Positions 15,187 to 27,611 of a stretch of DNA of 64,000 nucleotides are shown piece after piece (within the stretch, counting starts at the first letter, position 1; the number at the start of each line of letters is the position of its first letter). The notes beneath the pieces were generated by a model, which saw only the letters and a program-made list of their open reading frames with translations, did not search any database and was not told the origin of the DNA. This DNA comes from Glandiceps talaboti (taxonomy: Eukaryota > Hemichordata > Enteropneusta > Spengelidae). The translations under genes and the position numbers were made by a program. The stretch spans positions 6,603,634 through 6,667,633 of the forward strand of contig NC_135562.1 in assembly GCF_964340395.1 (NCBI RefSeq), given 5' to 3'.

Positions 15187-16476
15187 ATGAGATTTAGAAT
15201 GAAGACTATACGCAGAGCTGTTTTACTTTTTGGAGTTGTAATAGGAAGTATTGTACTCCTATACATGTACAAAACCTCGAAAATTGTAGAACGTGTACCA
15301 CATAAACGAACGGATGAAATAGAAGAACCCCGAGCAAATATGTTACGTAAGACAGGGACTGTGTCTACGATACCCGTGGACAATGCTGAATTTATGGTAA
15401 ACTCTTCATCCAGGGCAATAATAACCGACAACTCAGTAAAAACCCAGGAAGAGGTTCAAGGTGAAGATACTGAACATCAACCACTCGGTGAAGAACAAGT
15501 CAACTGTGCCGAATTACTTTCAGATATTAACGATGGAAAATTTGAAGTTCTATACTGTCATTATATTGACATCGCTTTACGTCACTGTATGAATACATCA
15601 GAAGTTGGGAGAGAACCATTACGGAACTTCTTCATCCATCAGAACATCGGTAAAACGTCTGCCTATTCTGCTTACAGAGAAGCGAACATTGCATTCGTGC
15701 ATATCCCCAAAGCTGGTGGTACCTCCGCTGAGGCAATCTTGAAAAAGATATCAATACACAAGAAAAAGATTCAAAGTAGTGCAATTTATCATTGCCGTAA
15801 TATGTTCAATGAGGTAAGAGCAGCTAAACGTTATACAGGGCAAAAGCTTTATTTCTCAAAGAGAAGCTATGGCTTACACGATTTTGCAAACAAAGGGCGA
15901 CCATTTGCATATGTCACGTGGTTTCGTGAACCAATAAGCAGAATGGTTTCGAGTTATTACTATTCAAAGAAGAAACATTGCAGCAGAGTACATACAGTGT
16001 GTAAGGAGTACCTGCTACCATCACAATCCATAACCGATTATTTGACAAGAACCCTGAATGTTCGATATCAGGACTTCGATAATTTCAGCGTCCGACTTTT
16101 ACAATTTAGTGACTATCCGGATGTGGATGATACATTTGAAGACTGCTGTGGATCAGCGGGTGTAAATGAAACTGACAAAATTCCAGTAATAGAAGAGAAG
16201 CATTACTTGGTTGCTAAACGGAATTTGGAAAAAATGGCTTTCATCGGACTGACAGAAGATTTCAAAACATCCCAGGATATGATTACACATCTATTTGGTA
16301 TTCCTATTGATAACAAGGAAGTGCACGTCAATGGTAATCCACATAGTAATAACTTAACAGACTGGGAATTAGAAGAACTTACTAAACGAAATGTATGGGA
16401 TTTAAAACTGTATGAAGATGCTAAGAAGATATACCAAGAACAGAAGAAAAACTATCTTAAAATGAAACACAAATGA
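15187..16476 (+). CDS. Type II membrane sulfotransferase, paralog 2
   Basis: A 429-residue Golgi-type sulfotransferase. The acceptor (CTTCTACGCAG, ending 15181) is followed by two in-frame ATGs. I used the first at 15187, while the second at 15199 matches the start of the other paralogs. Residues 11-28 are the signal anchor and the stem runs to about 105. It contains one VSTIPV motif (59-64) that is amplified into a repeat in paralog 6. PAPS motifs are PKAGGTS (174-180) and WFREPISRMVSSYY (245-258). The conserved FEDCCG (317-322) and FIGLTEDF (352-359) are present. It ends KMKHK like paralog 3, but its IDNKEVHVNGNPHS segment (374-387) is shared with paralog 6, consistent with sequence exchange in the array. 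It reads as intact and functional. The substrate is unknown. Confidence 0.9.
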   Translation: MRFRMKTIRRAVLLFGVVIGSIVLLYMYKTSKIVERVPHKRTDEIEEPRANMLRKTGTVSTIPVDNAEFMVNSSSRAIITDNSVKTQEEVQGEDTEHQPLGEEQVNCAELLSDINDGKFEVLYCHYIDIALRHCMNTSEVGREPLRNFFIHQNIGKTSAYSAYREANIAFVHIPKAGGTSAEAILKKISIHKKKIQSSAIYHCRNMFNEVRAAKRYTGQKLYFSKRSYGLHDFANKGRPFAYVTWFREPISRMVSSYYYSKKKHCSRVHTVCKEYLLPSQSITDYLTRTLNVRYQDFDNFSVRLLQFSDYPDVDDTFEDCCGSAGVNETDKIPVIEEKHYLVAKRNLEKMAFIGLTEDFKTSQDMITHLFGIPIDNKEVHVNGNPHSNNLTDWELEELTKRNVWDLKLYEDAKKIYQEQKKNYLKMKHK

Positions 16477-16726
16477 GAAGCATAATCCGGCGTTAGGAGG
16501 TTATGACGTCACACTCTATCAGAATGACCACTAGAGGGCAGGTCAATATGACGACATGAACTTGAAAATCGGACATTGATATTTAGTTAAACATTGTACA
16601 GATGAAGTTTAAGTACAATAAGTGGTATAAATCAAGTCAAACACTTTATCAACCATTACATGTCAATTGTTGTTTTGGTGAACTGTTAGGTTTTAGGTGT
16701 TTCCTGTCGTATTCAGCCAATGATCG

Positions 16727-17228
16727 TGTTATATCACAGGGCAATCAGGTTAGTTAGCTATTTTTACGAAAACAAAAACAAACAAACAAACAAACAAACA
16801 AACAAACAAACAAACAAAGAATCTATCAATACTGACAAGCATCAACAAGAATGTAATTACAAATCATTATCAACTACAAGAATTACTATAAGTTTTCCCA
16901 TATAATCAAAATGGTCCCAATTGTGGCGTATATGTACAATTGTGATCATGACCATTTTGCATACAGGAAAACATATAGTAATTCTTGTGGTTGATAATGA
17001 TTTGTAATTACTCTCGTTTTTATGCTTGTCAGTAATTATGCATTTATTTTGTTTGTTTGTTTGTTTGTTTGTTTGTTTGTTTGTTTGTATGTATGTTTGT
17101 TTGTTTGTTTGTTTGTTTGTTTGTTTGTTTGTTTGTTTGTTTGTTTGTTTGTTTGTTTGTTTGTTTGTTTGTTTGTTTTCTTAAAACATAACTAACTAAG
17201 CCCGAGTGCCCTGTGGTTATATATGCTA
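16727..17228. repeat. Foldback element with matching microsatellite arms
   Basis: A 500-bp inverted repeat. From outside in it pairs ATATCACAGGGC with GCCCTGTGGTTAT, GTTAGTTAG with CTAACTAAC, a (CAAA)n run (16776-16816) with a (TTTG)n run (17046-17177), CTGACAAGCAT with ATGCTTGTCAG, and TACAAATCATTATCAAC with GTTGATAATGATTTGTA. The centre (AAAATGGTC ... GACCATTTT) is also self-complementary. The (TTTG)n arm is about three times longer than the (CAAA)n arm, so the arms expanded unequally. No coding sequence is present. Confidence 0.85.
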
Positions 17229-17342
17229 AATCCTTCAAGATGGGTCAAATGCTAAGCTCTTATGACAAGGATTGTGTGCGTCTCAAACAAGGATTGTGTG
17301 TGTCTCAAACACCAAAATGCTAAGCTTTTATGACAAAGAGTG

Positions 17343-17391
17343 TACATACATACATACATACATACATACATACATACATACATACATACAT

Positions 17392-17429
<38 letters not shown>

Positions 17430-17546
17430 GTACAGTCAGATACATATTCATACATACATACATACATACATACATACATACATACATACATACATACATG
17501 CATGTATGCATCACTGGCAGTATGCATACATACATACATACATACA

Positions 17547-17580
<34 letters not shown>

Positions 17581-17598
17581 CATATATACATACGTACA
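17343..17598. repeat. (CATA)n microsatellite with (TA)n core and duplicated spacer
   Basis: (CATA)n runs surround a (TA)n stretch (17394-17428). The spacer ACGTACAGTCAGATACATATTC recurs at about 17429 and 17592, so the array was partly duplicated. Confidence 0.95.
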
Positions 17599-17639
17599 GT
17601 CAGATACATATTCATACACCCATCTCCATATCTCCCAGG

Positions 17640-18141
17640 GGAGGGTACTTGGCTGAATAATGGGTACAGATATACAACGACAAACTCCACAAAAACTCGG
17701 AATCTAGAGGTCAAATGTCTACATTTTAGCTAGAAAATACACTAATCTCTCAGTCAATGCTATCTGATTGGCTGCCAGGGGCATCTCTTTCCGAGGTCTC
17801 GGAAAAATGTGAAAATCAGCAACGACTTTGATAGTACGTTGTCTAACATATGGGGTCAAAAATCATCTATGTATTCAGATATGCCCGGTGAGTCCAACCT
17901 CGACACAATGCCAGTGGCTAAAAAATCAAAGAGTCCCAAGTCTACACTATTCTAAAAAAGGGGAGGAGGGTCAAACAAGCCAGACATACCCTATGTGAAT
18001 ACCCCAATCCCATCAACACATCATCCATCCATCCATGATGCAATGTTCAGAAAGAAATACACTAAGTTTACTTTCAAAATGTATGACAATGAATTATCCA
18101 CTGTACACTATGCTTGAATTAATTCACCAATAGTCTTGTGC

Positions 18142-18187
<46 letters not shown>

Positions 18188-21100
18188 CTTTGGTATTGTT
18201 CTTTGGTGTTGCGTTATTTGAATGCGATCACATTCTCAATAGTACATGTAACTTATCACAATTCGTGTATTTTGGGTATGTTTATTCAATACTTCGGTAA
18301 AAAAAATGTTATTGTAGTATTTTAAAAATATGTAAATTGCGGTGAGCATTTCACCATTTATTTTAAGTCCACAGGGTTTTGCCTGTTTGTTTGTTTGTTT
18401 TTAGGGGAGAGTGATCACGAATATGTCGCCATGACAATTTTATATAGAAATAAATCATTCTAGTTTGTTATCTTCTATCTGTCTTATTCGTAGTAGTCTC
18501 ATTCAAGCCAGCATAATAAACTTACATTATCATTGCGCTGCAGGCTAGTGTTCACTGGCTCCGTTTGATACAACTATGAAGATAGAAACGAAATTAGAAA
18601 GCCACATGCTATACTTTAAGATAGCAGCAAGATTCAATAAATACAGTTTCTTGCTACATTTTTGTCTGAAATGAAATAAGCTAACGTACAGCAATGCAGA
18701 TATCAAATGCAGACATCAAAACATTGGCGCCTGCATGTCTGGTCTGTGTCTAGTTACAGTAACTATGTTTAAATGGTTTATTTTATTGAGGCAAAATGTA
18801 GCAAGAAATTGCGATCTTGTAGAATGTGCAGTTTTTTGTTGGTTTCTGTGTGGTTGTATCAAACAGAGCGAGTGAACAACAGTAACTTGTAGTGCGCTGT
18901 ATGCAGTGTGTGAACTTAAGGGAAAATGACTACTGGTCATAAGGACCGACATGTAGCAAATGCTGCTGGTCCTTAAGGAAAACTGCTGGTCCATACTCAA
19001 TGCAGTCCATGTTCACGACCTGTATCTCCACCCCTCCCCCATTTACAGACTAAATGATTTTGAACTTTAATATGATACAGCATATCTTTAGATATAAAAA
19101 GTAAAAGAGAGTACAACGAATTGTTCACTATCCACTATTATTTCATAAAATTTCCACTCACAGAGTCAAAAGTAAATTTTGGATTCCTAACCAAGTAATT
19201 TTTGACTCTGTGAGTAGAGATTTTCATTTGTAACTATGAACCCAGCTAGAGACTGCATATTCATTCTGTCCTTATAGACTATAGTGGTCTGAGACTGAAT
19301 GTATTCATTCCACCATAGAAATACAGATCCATAGATTGTAGATAATATGGGTGAATGAATCAATAAATCTACATTATCTGCAATCTCTAAGAGATCACAG
19401 TCCTCTCCTTACTCTCTGTACGATTCACTAAATTCTGAATCACATAATCCAAAGTCAGATTCATCGTCTGTGGCAACAGCTGATGTAGCTTTCCAACTCT
19501 TATCGAACGTAGACCACACATTCACATCATAGCAGAAAGTTTTATCGCGTAACTATCCCTCTTGAAAACTGTGTATTTGCTTTATTTCAATTTCCATCCA
19601 TGCACTCAGTGACACGGAGCGGTTTCGTCTTCCTTCGGTCTTTACATATGTAATGAAGCCCCCCATAAAGCCCTACCCGTATACCCTACCGTGGTGTATT
19701 GAGTATCGTCTCTGACTGTTTGTGTAAGAAATCTGACCATGATGAAGAGAATGGCTAAACATGTCTTAAAGTGCGAGTTTTTTTGACGTGGGAACGTGAT
19801 ATGGTAACTGTACTATAATGTGTCATCCACTATGTACCCGTGTTTGGCATGATGCAGTAATTTTCCAGATACAACAATGGCAACAAAAATGCAACATTTC
19901 TAAGTCTACACGTTGATTATAACATGACAGGACGTACATTATCATATGCATCAAATTGAAAGCAATCAGACTACGCTTTTTTAAAACTGTTTTTACAAAA
20001 AAAAACTATCGTACTGGAGATATCTTACGAAGTGTACCTGCCTTCTTTATCAGTTAAAACGCCATTTTCGATCGCGGCAACAGACATGGGGAACTCCGGT
20101 AAATTGATCGGGAAACCCAATAACATTTACCGGCTATACCAGCCTTTAAAAAACAGTGTATGTTTCGTCTTTTTCTTCGGAAGCTCATTGCCGCCTTCTA
20201 AATATCGCCACATACTTTATAAATTCAACGTGGAACTGTCTCAAACACGTAAAAAGTTTCATACACTTCGAGCAGTAAACTTTACAACAATGATTAAATG
20301 AGTACGATATCATGGCGGAAAAAGACGTATGCGCTGAATGCGTAAAATGAGTCTGAATGTCTAAGACGCAGATGATTAGACGCTGTATGCTACGTCATGT
20401 AGACATGATATCAACATTGGCAACAACACGTAGCGAGCTAGCTCTGTGCCGCTTGACTTGAACGAGATGTCGAGAGTAAAATAGGTAACACAAGATCAGA
20501 TTCATGTAGGTGAAATTGGATATATCTTTGAATAAATGTTATTATTTACTCCAAATTTCAATCGGTCATAAGGACCGATACGTTGTTGTAATTCTGAAAA
20601 ACTGTCGGTCCGAACGGAAATCTGTTGGTCTCGGGCCGAAGGACCGGCGTTAATTTCGCACGCTGGCTGTATGACAGCCCTGGGCCACCATATACGCTGT
20701 ATGGTAACTGTCATCTAGATATGCGTATTTACATCATACAATTTTAACCATTTAGGACCAACTTTTTTTTATAGCTCTGCCCGACAACTGTTTTATCATA
20801 TCCGAGCTTGGACTGTAAGAAACGTAGTGTCATTCCGCCCTCATCGGCCTCCTCTCTCCTGGATTGACATATGTGTGAGGGCGCCCCATCGCCGTGTACC
20901 TTACAAACTATTATCAGAACTAGACTTGTTTTGTCAAAAACCGATGTGGATTTGGTCATCAAATTTCGGAAAGGTGTCTTTACTCTGCATGGGATCAACT
21001 TTGTGTTCATCATCAGATCTAAATGTCAGTTCCACGATTCGTATGTATGTAAATCGTCTCAGTGAAACCCAACCCCTTGTAAGCCTTCTACGGGGGGTGG

Positions 21101-22285
21101 GGGTGGGGGGTGGGGGGGGTGGGGTGTTTATATTGATAGGTAAAATCTTTCTCTTGAGTACAGATGATGGGGATGGGGCGATGGGGGGAGAGGCAAGGAG
21201 AAAATATTTTGGTAGAATGTTTTTGTAGTTCCCCCTCTTAATGTTAGGAACCTACCATCCACTATGTGCTAAAAATAATACGCCAAATCAACAGTTTGTG
21301 TGTCTTTTGTCTACTCCAATGACCACAACATGAAGCCCACTCCGACATTTTGAAAGCCCCACTTCACATCCATCACCACCCCACCCCGTCATAAAGTTTG
21401 CTCGTTCCCTAACAACAATTGACCTAAGAATGTTCAGTGGGCGTGACATCAGTGTCACAGGTCAAGTCATAGATAAAACAAAACCACGACGTCTGCCAAA
21501 GGGTTTTCAGGTCATATATTAATGTACTGTGAACGTATTTATTTTAAATTTAAATTAAAAACAAATATGTTTTTACACTTTGCCTCAACTTTAATTTGGC
21601 AACGAAAACACTTTGACTGCGGTGCCCCCCCCCCCCCCATGTACACATATTACCGTGCCATAAGTTTATGCGCAGTACATTTGTCACGCTTCTTTATTTT
21701 GGCGCAGGCAATGTTTCTGTCAAATAAATAAAACCAAAATACATACATTGACAATGTATATTGACATATCAAGTTTGTAGACACGTTGGTAAACAGATCA
21801 GACTTCACTGATATCCATATTTCATTCTACATTTGAAGACCTCCGACATTTCACACATACCTATTGAAGAAACTATTCATCTTTCGACAATAGTGCAAAC
21901 ACTTGTTAACATTGAGCACGTCTAAACATAAATTCTTCTGTTTTGGATTGAATGAAACATGAAATGTTCACATGCATGTTATACAGTTACGTAACTTCAA
22001 GTGCGTCAATTAAAACAACCCAACCCAACACACCATGCACAATACAACACAATACAACACGACCATCTGGTTTTAGAAACAATAAAAGTAGGACGTAAAT
22101 AAAGAAATCGTCTCAAGATTTTAATCAGATTACATAAGATTTTAAACAGATTAGTAATCTCTGGTATATATTAATAATACGGCTTTATATAACGTTTTCA
22201 TAGATTGAGTGTTATACAAATATAAAAAGTATTCGTAAAAGCAAAGTGCATACCACCATTGATCGAGCTCATAATACCAGGGACG
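17640..22285. other. Long intergenic region without a recognised gene
   Basis: No exon with family features was found. Structures seen: (TTG)n at 18141-18187; a hairpin with perfect 16-bp arms ACTCACAGAGTCAAAA / TTTTGACTCTGTGAGT (about 19156-19216); and a motif GGTCATAAGGACCGA followed by AACTG(T/C)(C/T)GGTCC that occurs at 18936-18993 and again at 20573-20610. The 89-codon ORF at 20032 and the overlapping ORFs at 20744-21228 are unassigned. G-rich runs occur at 21088-21122, with a C run at 21627-21639. Confidence 0.4.
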
Positions 22286-22288
22286 TAT

Positions 22289-22289
<1 letters not shown>

Positions 22290-22356
<67 letters not shown>

Positions 22357-22596
22357 GCGCACACGCACACGCACACGCACGCACACACGCACACACGCAC
22401 ACACACACACACACACACCCGCGCGTGCATCTCCCTAATTCATCCATGATACTACACACACACACACGCGCGCGCGCGTGCATCTCCCTAACTATGATAC
22501 TACACACACATACGCGCGCGTGTATCTCCCTGCACACAGGCAGGCAGGCAGACACACCTTCTGGCAAACAGATAGACAGACGGACAGACAGACAGA
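22290..22596. repeat. (CA)n/(CG)n/(CAGA)n compound microsatellite
   Basis: (CA)n runs pass into (CG)n near 22341, then CGCACA variants. A GCGTGCATCTCCCTAA segment is duplicated at 22423 and 22477. (CAGA)n follows near 22575-22598. Confidence 0.9.
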
Positions 22597-22599
22597 CAA

Positions 22600-23400
22600 A
22601 AGCATCACATTACCTACGGGATGTAAAAATGGATTTCTGTAGAATTGCGTGGTTGCGTTCATTCTGCATAAAAAGAAAATCAATGTGAGAAATTCCAAGC
22701 ACAGAAAAGGATAAGAAAACGCAAAGTAAGAGGACACTTTGCAACAAAATGGACAATAATGACACTAGAATACATACATTGCCAATACTGATACATCAAT
22801 CTTGTAAACTTTGGCTTCTAAAATATAACAGTATTGTAGCTGGGACAACGCTCTTATATAAATTTTGATGAAATACTGTCGAGTTTAGTAATATGCCTCT
22901 TGTAAGGTGACGATAGCAAAATATAATGATGATGATAATAATAGTAATAATAATAATAATGATAATAATAATGATACCGTCACAAGTATAGAAAGTTAAG
23001 GTCTGGGAACACATCAAACATAGACATTGAGATAGTTACCATAACAGTCGATGTATGCAGATATTATAATTTGGTAGAAAAAAATATCACCACACAACAA
23101 CAAGGTACAACAGGAATGTACCACAGTATGGAACCATGGATATTCGATTGCTGTCATGGTAACCGAGAACAATCGATTGCTGTCATGGTTACCGAAGTTA
23201 AAGCGACAGATTTATAATCGTTAATCTGAGAGATTGCTGAAAGGGGTTGATGTAATTAACCTTGTAAACAGACTGGGAACTTTGCAAATACAACGGGGCA
23301 CATTGTAAACATTTTAGAATGTGGTAGAAAGTTAATTTGGGCATACACGTAATAATAAACGTAGTGAAGGCTGGTCTCGGGCAGTCACGGTTCTTCCTTC
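22600..23400. other. Intergenic, nothing coding seen
   Basis: It includes an (AAT)n-like tract at 22926-22976 and a short direct repeat of ATCGATTGCTGTCATGG(T)TAACC at about 23143 and 23172. No gene is supported. Confidence 0.4.
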
Positions 23401-23404
23401 ATAT

Positions 23405-23930
23405 TCGCAAATACATAGACAGTGTATAGACAATGGATAGACATGATAGACCAATGGATGGACAGTATAGACAATGGATGGACAGTATAGACCAATGGAT
23501 AGACAGGTAGACAAATGGATATACAGTATAGACAAATGGATAGACAGTATAGACCAATGGATGGACAGTATAGACCAATTGATAGACAGTATAGACCAAT
23601 GGATAGACAGGTAGACAAATGGATATACAGTATAGACAAATGGATAGACAGGATAGACCAATGGATGGACAGTATAGACCAATGGATGGACAGTATAGAC
23701 CAATGGATAGACAGGTAGACCAATGTATGGACAGCATAGACAATGGATGGACAGGTAGACCAATGTATAGACAGTATAGACCAATGTATAGACAGAATAG
23801 ACAATGGATGGACAGTATTGACCAATGGATGGACAGTATAGACCAATGGATAGACAGTATAGACCAATGGATAGACAGTATAGACCAACAGATGTACAGT
23901 ATATACCAACAGACGAACAAATAGATCTAG
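23405..23930. repeat. 21-bp minisatellite
   Basis: About 24 copies of a unit close to GACAGTATAGACCAATGGATA. Because 21 is a multiple of three, reading frames stay open for 100-180 codons on both strands with 7-residue periodicity. I treat these as artefacts, as there is no start context, splice signal or paralog to support a protein. Confidence 0.9.
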
Positions 23931-23939
23931 AACCACTTC

Positions 23940-25340
23940 AGTCCAATTTCTAGTTCTTCCTTAGCGTTTATTAGGCATGCCATATTCTAAGTAGTTTACA
24001 TATGCCAGTTTCTACTATTTAAATAAAATCCTACAATAATGATATGAAAATGAATAATGCATAAAAAATATGGACGCATGCCAAAAAGCTTACAATAGCA
24101 CGTTTGTCTCCAAAGAAACTTAAACATTGTGAGTAGTTTGTCTTAATAAATGTGTTTTTCACTAACAATTCGAAAATGTCACGTGTTGTTATCATAATAC
24201 AGGAAACGCTATGGGTTATTATCATAATAAAAAAATATTACTCACTCAAATGATTAAACTGCCTATAAAACTTCAAATGAGTAAAAATTAACAACTATAT
24301 TAAACTAAAAACAACGAGAAGTACCCTGGTAACACTAACAGCTGAGTGTTTACTCATTCATTTGCATAAAGAACATTTGGGTCATGATTTCTCATTCCTC
24401 TAGACGTGGTAAAGGATTGGGATATCTGCAAATTCAAAGTCTGGGATGCCTTCTAGACTAAAATAAAACGACATCAAATCAGGCTAAAAAAATAATTGTG
24501 TGCTTCAGATAACACGGCCTCAGAGAAAAGGGTAGGTTTGTTTTACTTCATTTCATTTGTTTTAATTAAAATTGTTTTTATTCATGAATAAATGTTGCTT
24601 CGACCCAAAACCAAACGAAATGTCTGTCAGAATATCACTTCTGTGATAGTTTGATGAAATAATTGTGTACAGATTTGACTGCAGAGAATGAAAACAGATA
24701 TGCTTGAAGGTCAAGAAGACAAAGAATTTCTTATTTGTGATTTTAAATGTTTAAAAACTGTTTATGTTTGCTGCTTAAACTAGGGTTGGTCAGGTTATCG
24801 GAAACTTAATTTATTATTCTTTTGCCGAACAGCCACGTTTGACGACCACTTCCATAACCTATTTGCAGACATTGACCGGTGCCTGTGGGGGTGCGGGGTG
24901 GGGGGGGGGGGGGGTCGGAGGACGGGATATCCTTGTCCAGTTCCTATACGATATTGTTACGATTTACACCACCACTCACCACTGGTTTAGTTAGAGACCA
25001 TGTTGGCATCCAGACTAGGTGTCCTTGTTTGGTGGTCCAGAGACAGGAAATTACGACAGTTGGGATATTTTGGTTTCGATATTTGCTATTTTTTTAGTAT
25101 GGAAAGTTTGATGTCAAACACATGTTTCACTGCAATGCTCATTACTGAGAGGGGGGGTGTTGATGTCAGAAAACCGGTGGGTAACTAGGCCCCTAGCCAA
25201 TTAAAATGGTTATCATTGTTTGATTTTACTTGTATACACATTACGTAAGTCTTCTGTTTAAGTAGTTGTCACACCCATAGACAGTACACTTTCTTTGTAA
25301 TCATAGCGTTAATACAAGTCAATATACTACGTCACCATTT
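23940..25340. other. Intergenic, nothing coding seen
   Basis: AT-rich flank with a G run (24899-24915). At 24481-24520 there is a fragment like the left end of the MITE at 3997. Confidence 0.4.
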
Positions 25341-25349
25341 CGTCACTGA

Positions 25350-25454
25350 TAGGTCGCACCACAGAGCTGACACTCAGTTAAGGACATGCCAGAGCTCTAG
25401 GACATTCAGTCCAGATACAAAGCTGCTTGGAGGTGTACACAAATACATATATCG
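25350..25454 (+). other. Proposed non-coding first exon of sulfotransferase gene 3
   Basis: It ends ATATATCG|GTAGGTGAAA with the intron at 25455. It shares scattered blocks with the first-exon candidates at 32590 and 34430: ATACTACGTCA upstream (25325), CATTCAGTC, GCAAAGCTGC-like text, and past the donor AGCT(CT)GCTGGCATTTTTAAACTTCTCT. Conservation on both sides of the same donor is the main support. The intron to the acceptor at 27594 is 2.1 kb. The 5' end is not defined. Confidence 0.55.
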
Positions 25455-26079
25455 GTAGGTGAAAAGTACTGTCGATCCACCCATTAGCTCTGCTGGCATT
25501 TATTGGCTCTGCTGGCATTTTTAAACTTCTCTCATAACAACCGCTTAGATGTTATGTAACCAACAAAGGTAGGGACGACGTTGTTTCCCTGATAGTTGCT
25601 TTTCATACGGTATTTATGCAACCGTAGACGTTGGACGTCTTTTGTGCTTCGACCCATTTTGGCCATTCCTTGTTTGTGGTCCACTATCGACCAAAAATAA
25701 CCCTACACTTCTGACCATTAGTCGCGATCTGCCTAACGCTTAATGTATCAAAGGTTACGTAACTGCAAATATGAAAAGAATTCCTTGTCATTTGTATGAC
25801 TTTCAAATTTTAATAGGTGCATTGTCCTATTTACAGTTCCCTACTATGGGAAGTTGTGAAAGTTGAATTATCTATATATACTGCAGTTGAAGACCTGACG
25901 AGATTTGAACTGTAAATACATACCAGTATTTTCTGTCACAGTTCCCCTATGGTAATCATGGGTTTGCAGTGTTCTATTGGTGACAACTTTAATTTATGGG
26001 ACACGTATTATCATTCACAGGGGGCTCAGGCTCAGTTAGTTTTGAACTATGGTTCAGTAGTGCTACAGTCATGGTGAAA

Positions 26080-26555
26080 TGTGTGTCTCTTTGTCCGTAA
26101 ACGACTTAAAGTAAAAAAAACCCAGCTCGCTCGCCTTGGTATTTGGTGGGGACATCACTGTGTGGTGCTTGGTGTGAGAAAATGCTTTCACTCGCCTTGA
26201 AATGAAATGAAAGGTTTTTGTTTTATTGATGTCATGAAATCATGAATTTTTTTATGGTCTACTTCACACCTCTACGTTAATGGCGTGAGGTTGCTTGGTT
26301 GCTTGAATTAAAACATAGACACACTGTCTATGATTAAAACAGGTTCATTCATGCTATATACATAATGAAGAGTCTTGACCATCTGTCTGTCTGCTTATCT
26401 GTGGTTGACTTAAACTTAAAGAAAACTTAAAAGTCAAATTCCACTGAGAATAATATTTTGATATTGGTAGGAATGTTGATTTCAGTCTCTAGTTAGCACA
26501 ATTGAACTAATGAAGTTCAAGTGCTACAGGCATGGTGTGGTGTCTGGGTGTCTGT

Positions 26556-26601
<46 letters not shown>

Positions 26602-27230
26602 CAAACTCAAAAAACATTAAACCGATTGCCTGGGTATTTGCTGGGGACATTACGTTTTGAGTTTATTTGGGAAAGTGTTCAAATGAAAATGGTCGCATCA
26701 GAGATTTACATTTTGGGTCAAAACATGTTATCTTTGGTCAAAAAACTTCAAGTAAAAAAATACTGGGCAGATCGGTCTGAAGTTTTGTGGGAACATTCTC
26801 AGGGGTGTTTATATTAGGAATTGTTTATGACATTATGATCCAATCAGTGATATGCAAATTAGGGCTAAGAATTTGTCTTTTTAGTTAAAAATCTAGAATT
26901 CCAAAACTACTTGCAGATTGTGCGGAAATTTGGTGAGAGTGTTGTTATAGGTGTTAAGATTGAGTCACGTTAGTGACATGATGATTCTATCAGTGATATG
27001 CAAAGCAGGTCTAAAAATGTGTCTCTTCGGTCAAAAATCTATAATTCCAAAACGACTGAGCACATTGGGCTGGAATTTCACGGGGTGCCTATGGAGATGT
27101 GTGCATGCAAATTAGGTCTAAAAATCTCAATTTGGGTTAAAAACATATCGAGAAAACTACACAGTGCATATGGCTGAAATTTGGTGAGGATGTTTCTGGA
27201 GGTGTCATTCTGCAGGTTATTGTTCGAAAC
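26080..27230. repeat. Diverged tandem-like repeat array
   Basis: Degenerate copies of a unit of about 100-155 bp built around AAATTTGGTG(A/G)G(G/A)ATGTT and AATCTATAATTCCAAAAC recur near 26120, 26610, 26760, 26905, 27060 and 27165. GATATGCAAA(T/G) appears twice (26850 and 26995). A (GT)n run at 26562-26600 interrupts it. It lies within the proposed first intron of gene 3. Confidence 0.6.
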
Positions 27231-27611
27231 ATTTTGACCCCAAAAGCCCTAGCAACCATGGTCACACCCTTAGCAACAGTGTAATGGTGATGCATATTAC
27301 AAAGATAACACCAGGGATTGGAGGTGAGTGAATAGAGGAAATAAAAACATGTATGTAAACATGCCTAGCAATAGGACCACGTCCATAGCAACGGCCAGAT
27401 ACAGTTGTGCTACAGCGCGATTAGCGGCATTTATTTTCTGTGAGATTGTAGTCACGCTTACCCAGACTCGCCGCTGGGGGCTCTGCTCTCGTCTATGTGG
27501 TCTCGTAGAAGAGCCCCAACGGACTGTGAGAGTCCCGGGTGAGAGTCTTGGTAACTCCTCTCTAACGGTTGTATCCCTTTCCTCTACTTCACAGGTTTAA
27601 CGCTATTCGGA

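Noticed and set aside
20827-21228. 133-codon ORF
   Set aside because: It ends in a Gly-rich stretch coded by a G run, has no known domain and overlaps an opposite-strand ORF.
23332-23936. ORFs of up to 183 codons on the minus strand with 7-residue repeats
   Set aside because: They follow a 21-bp minisatellite and are open on both strands, with no other gene signal.
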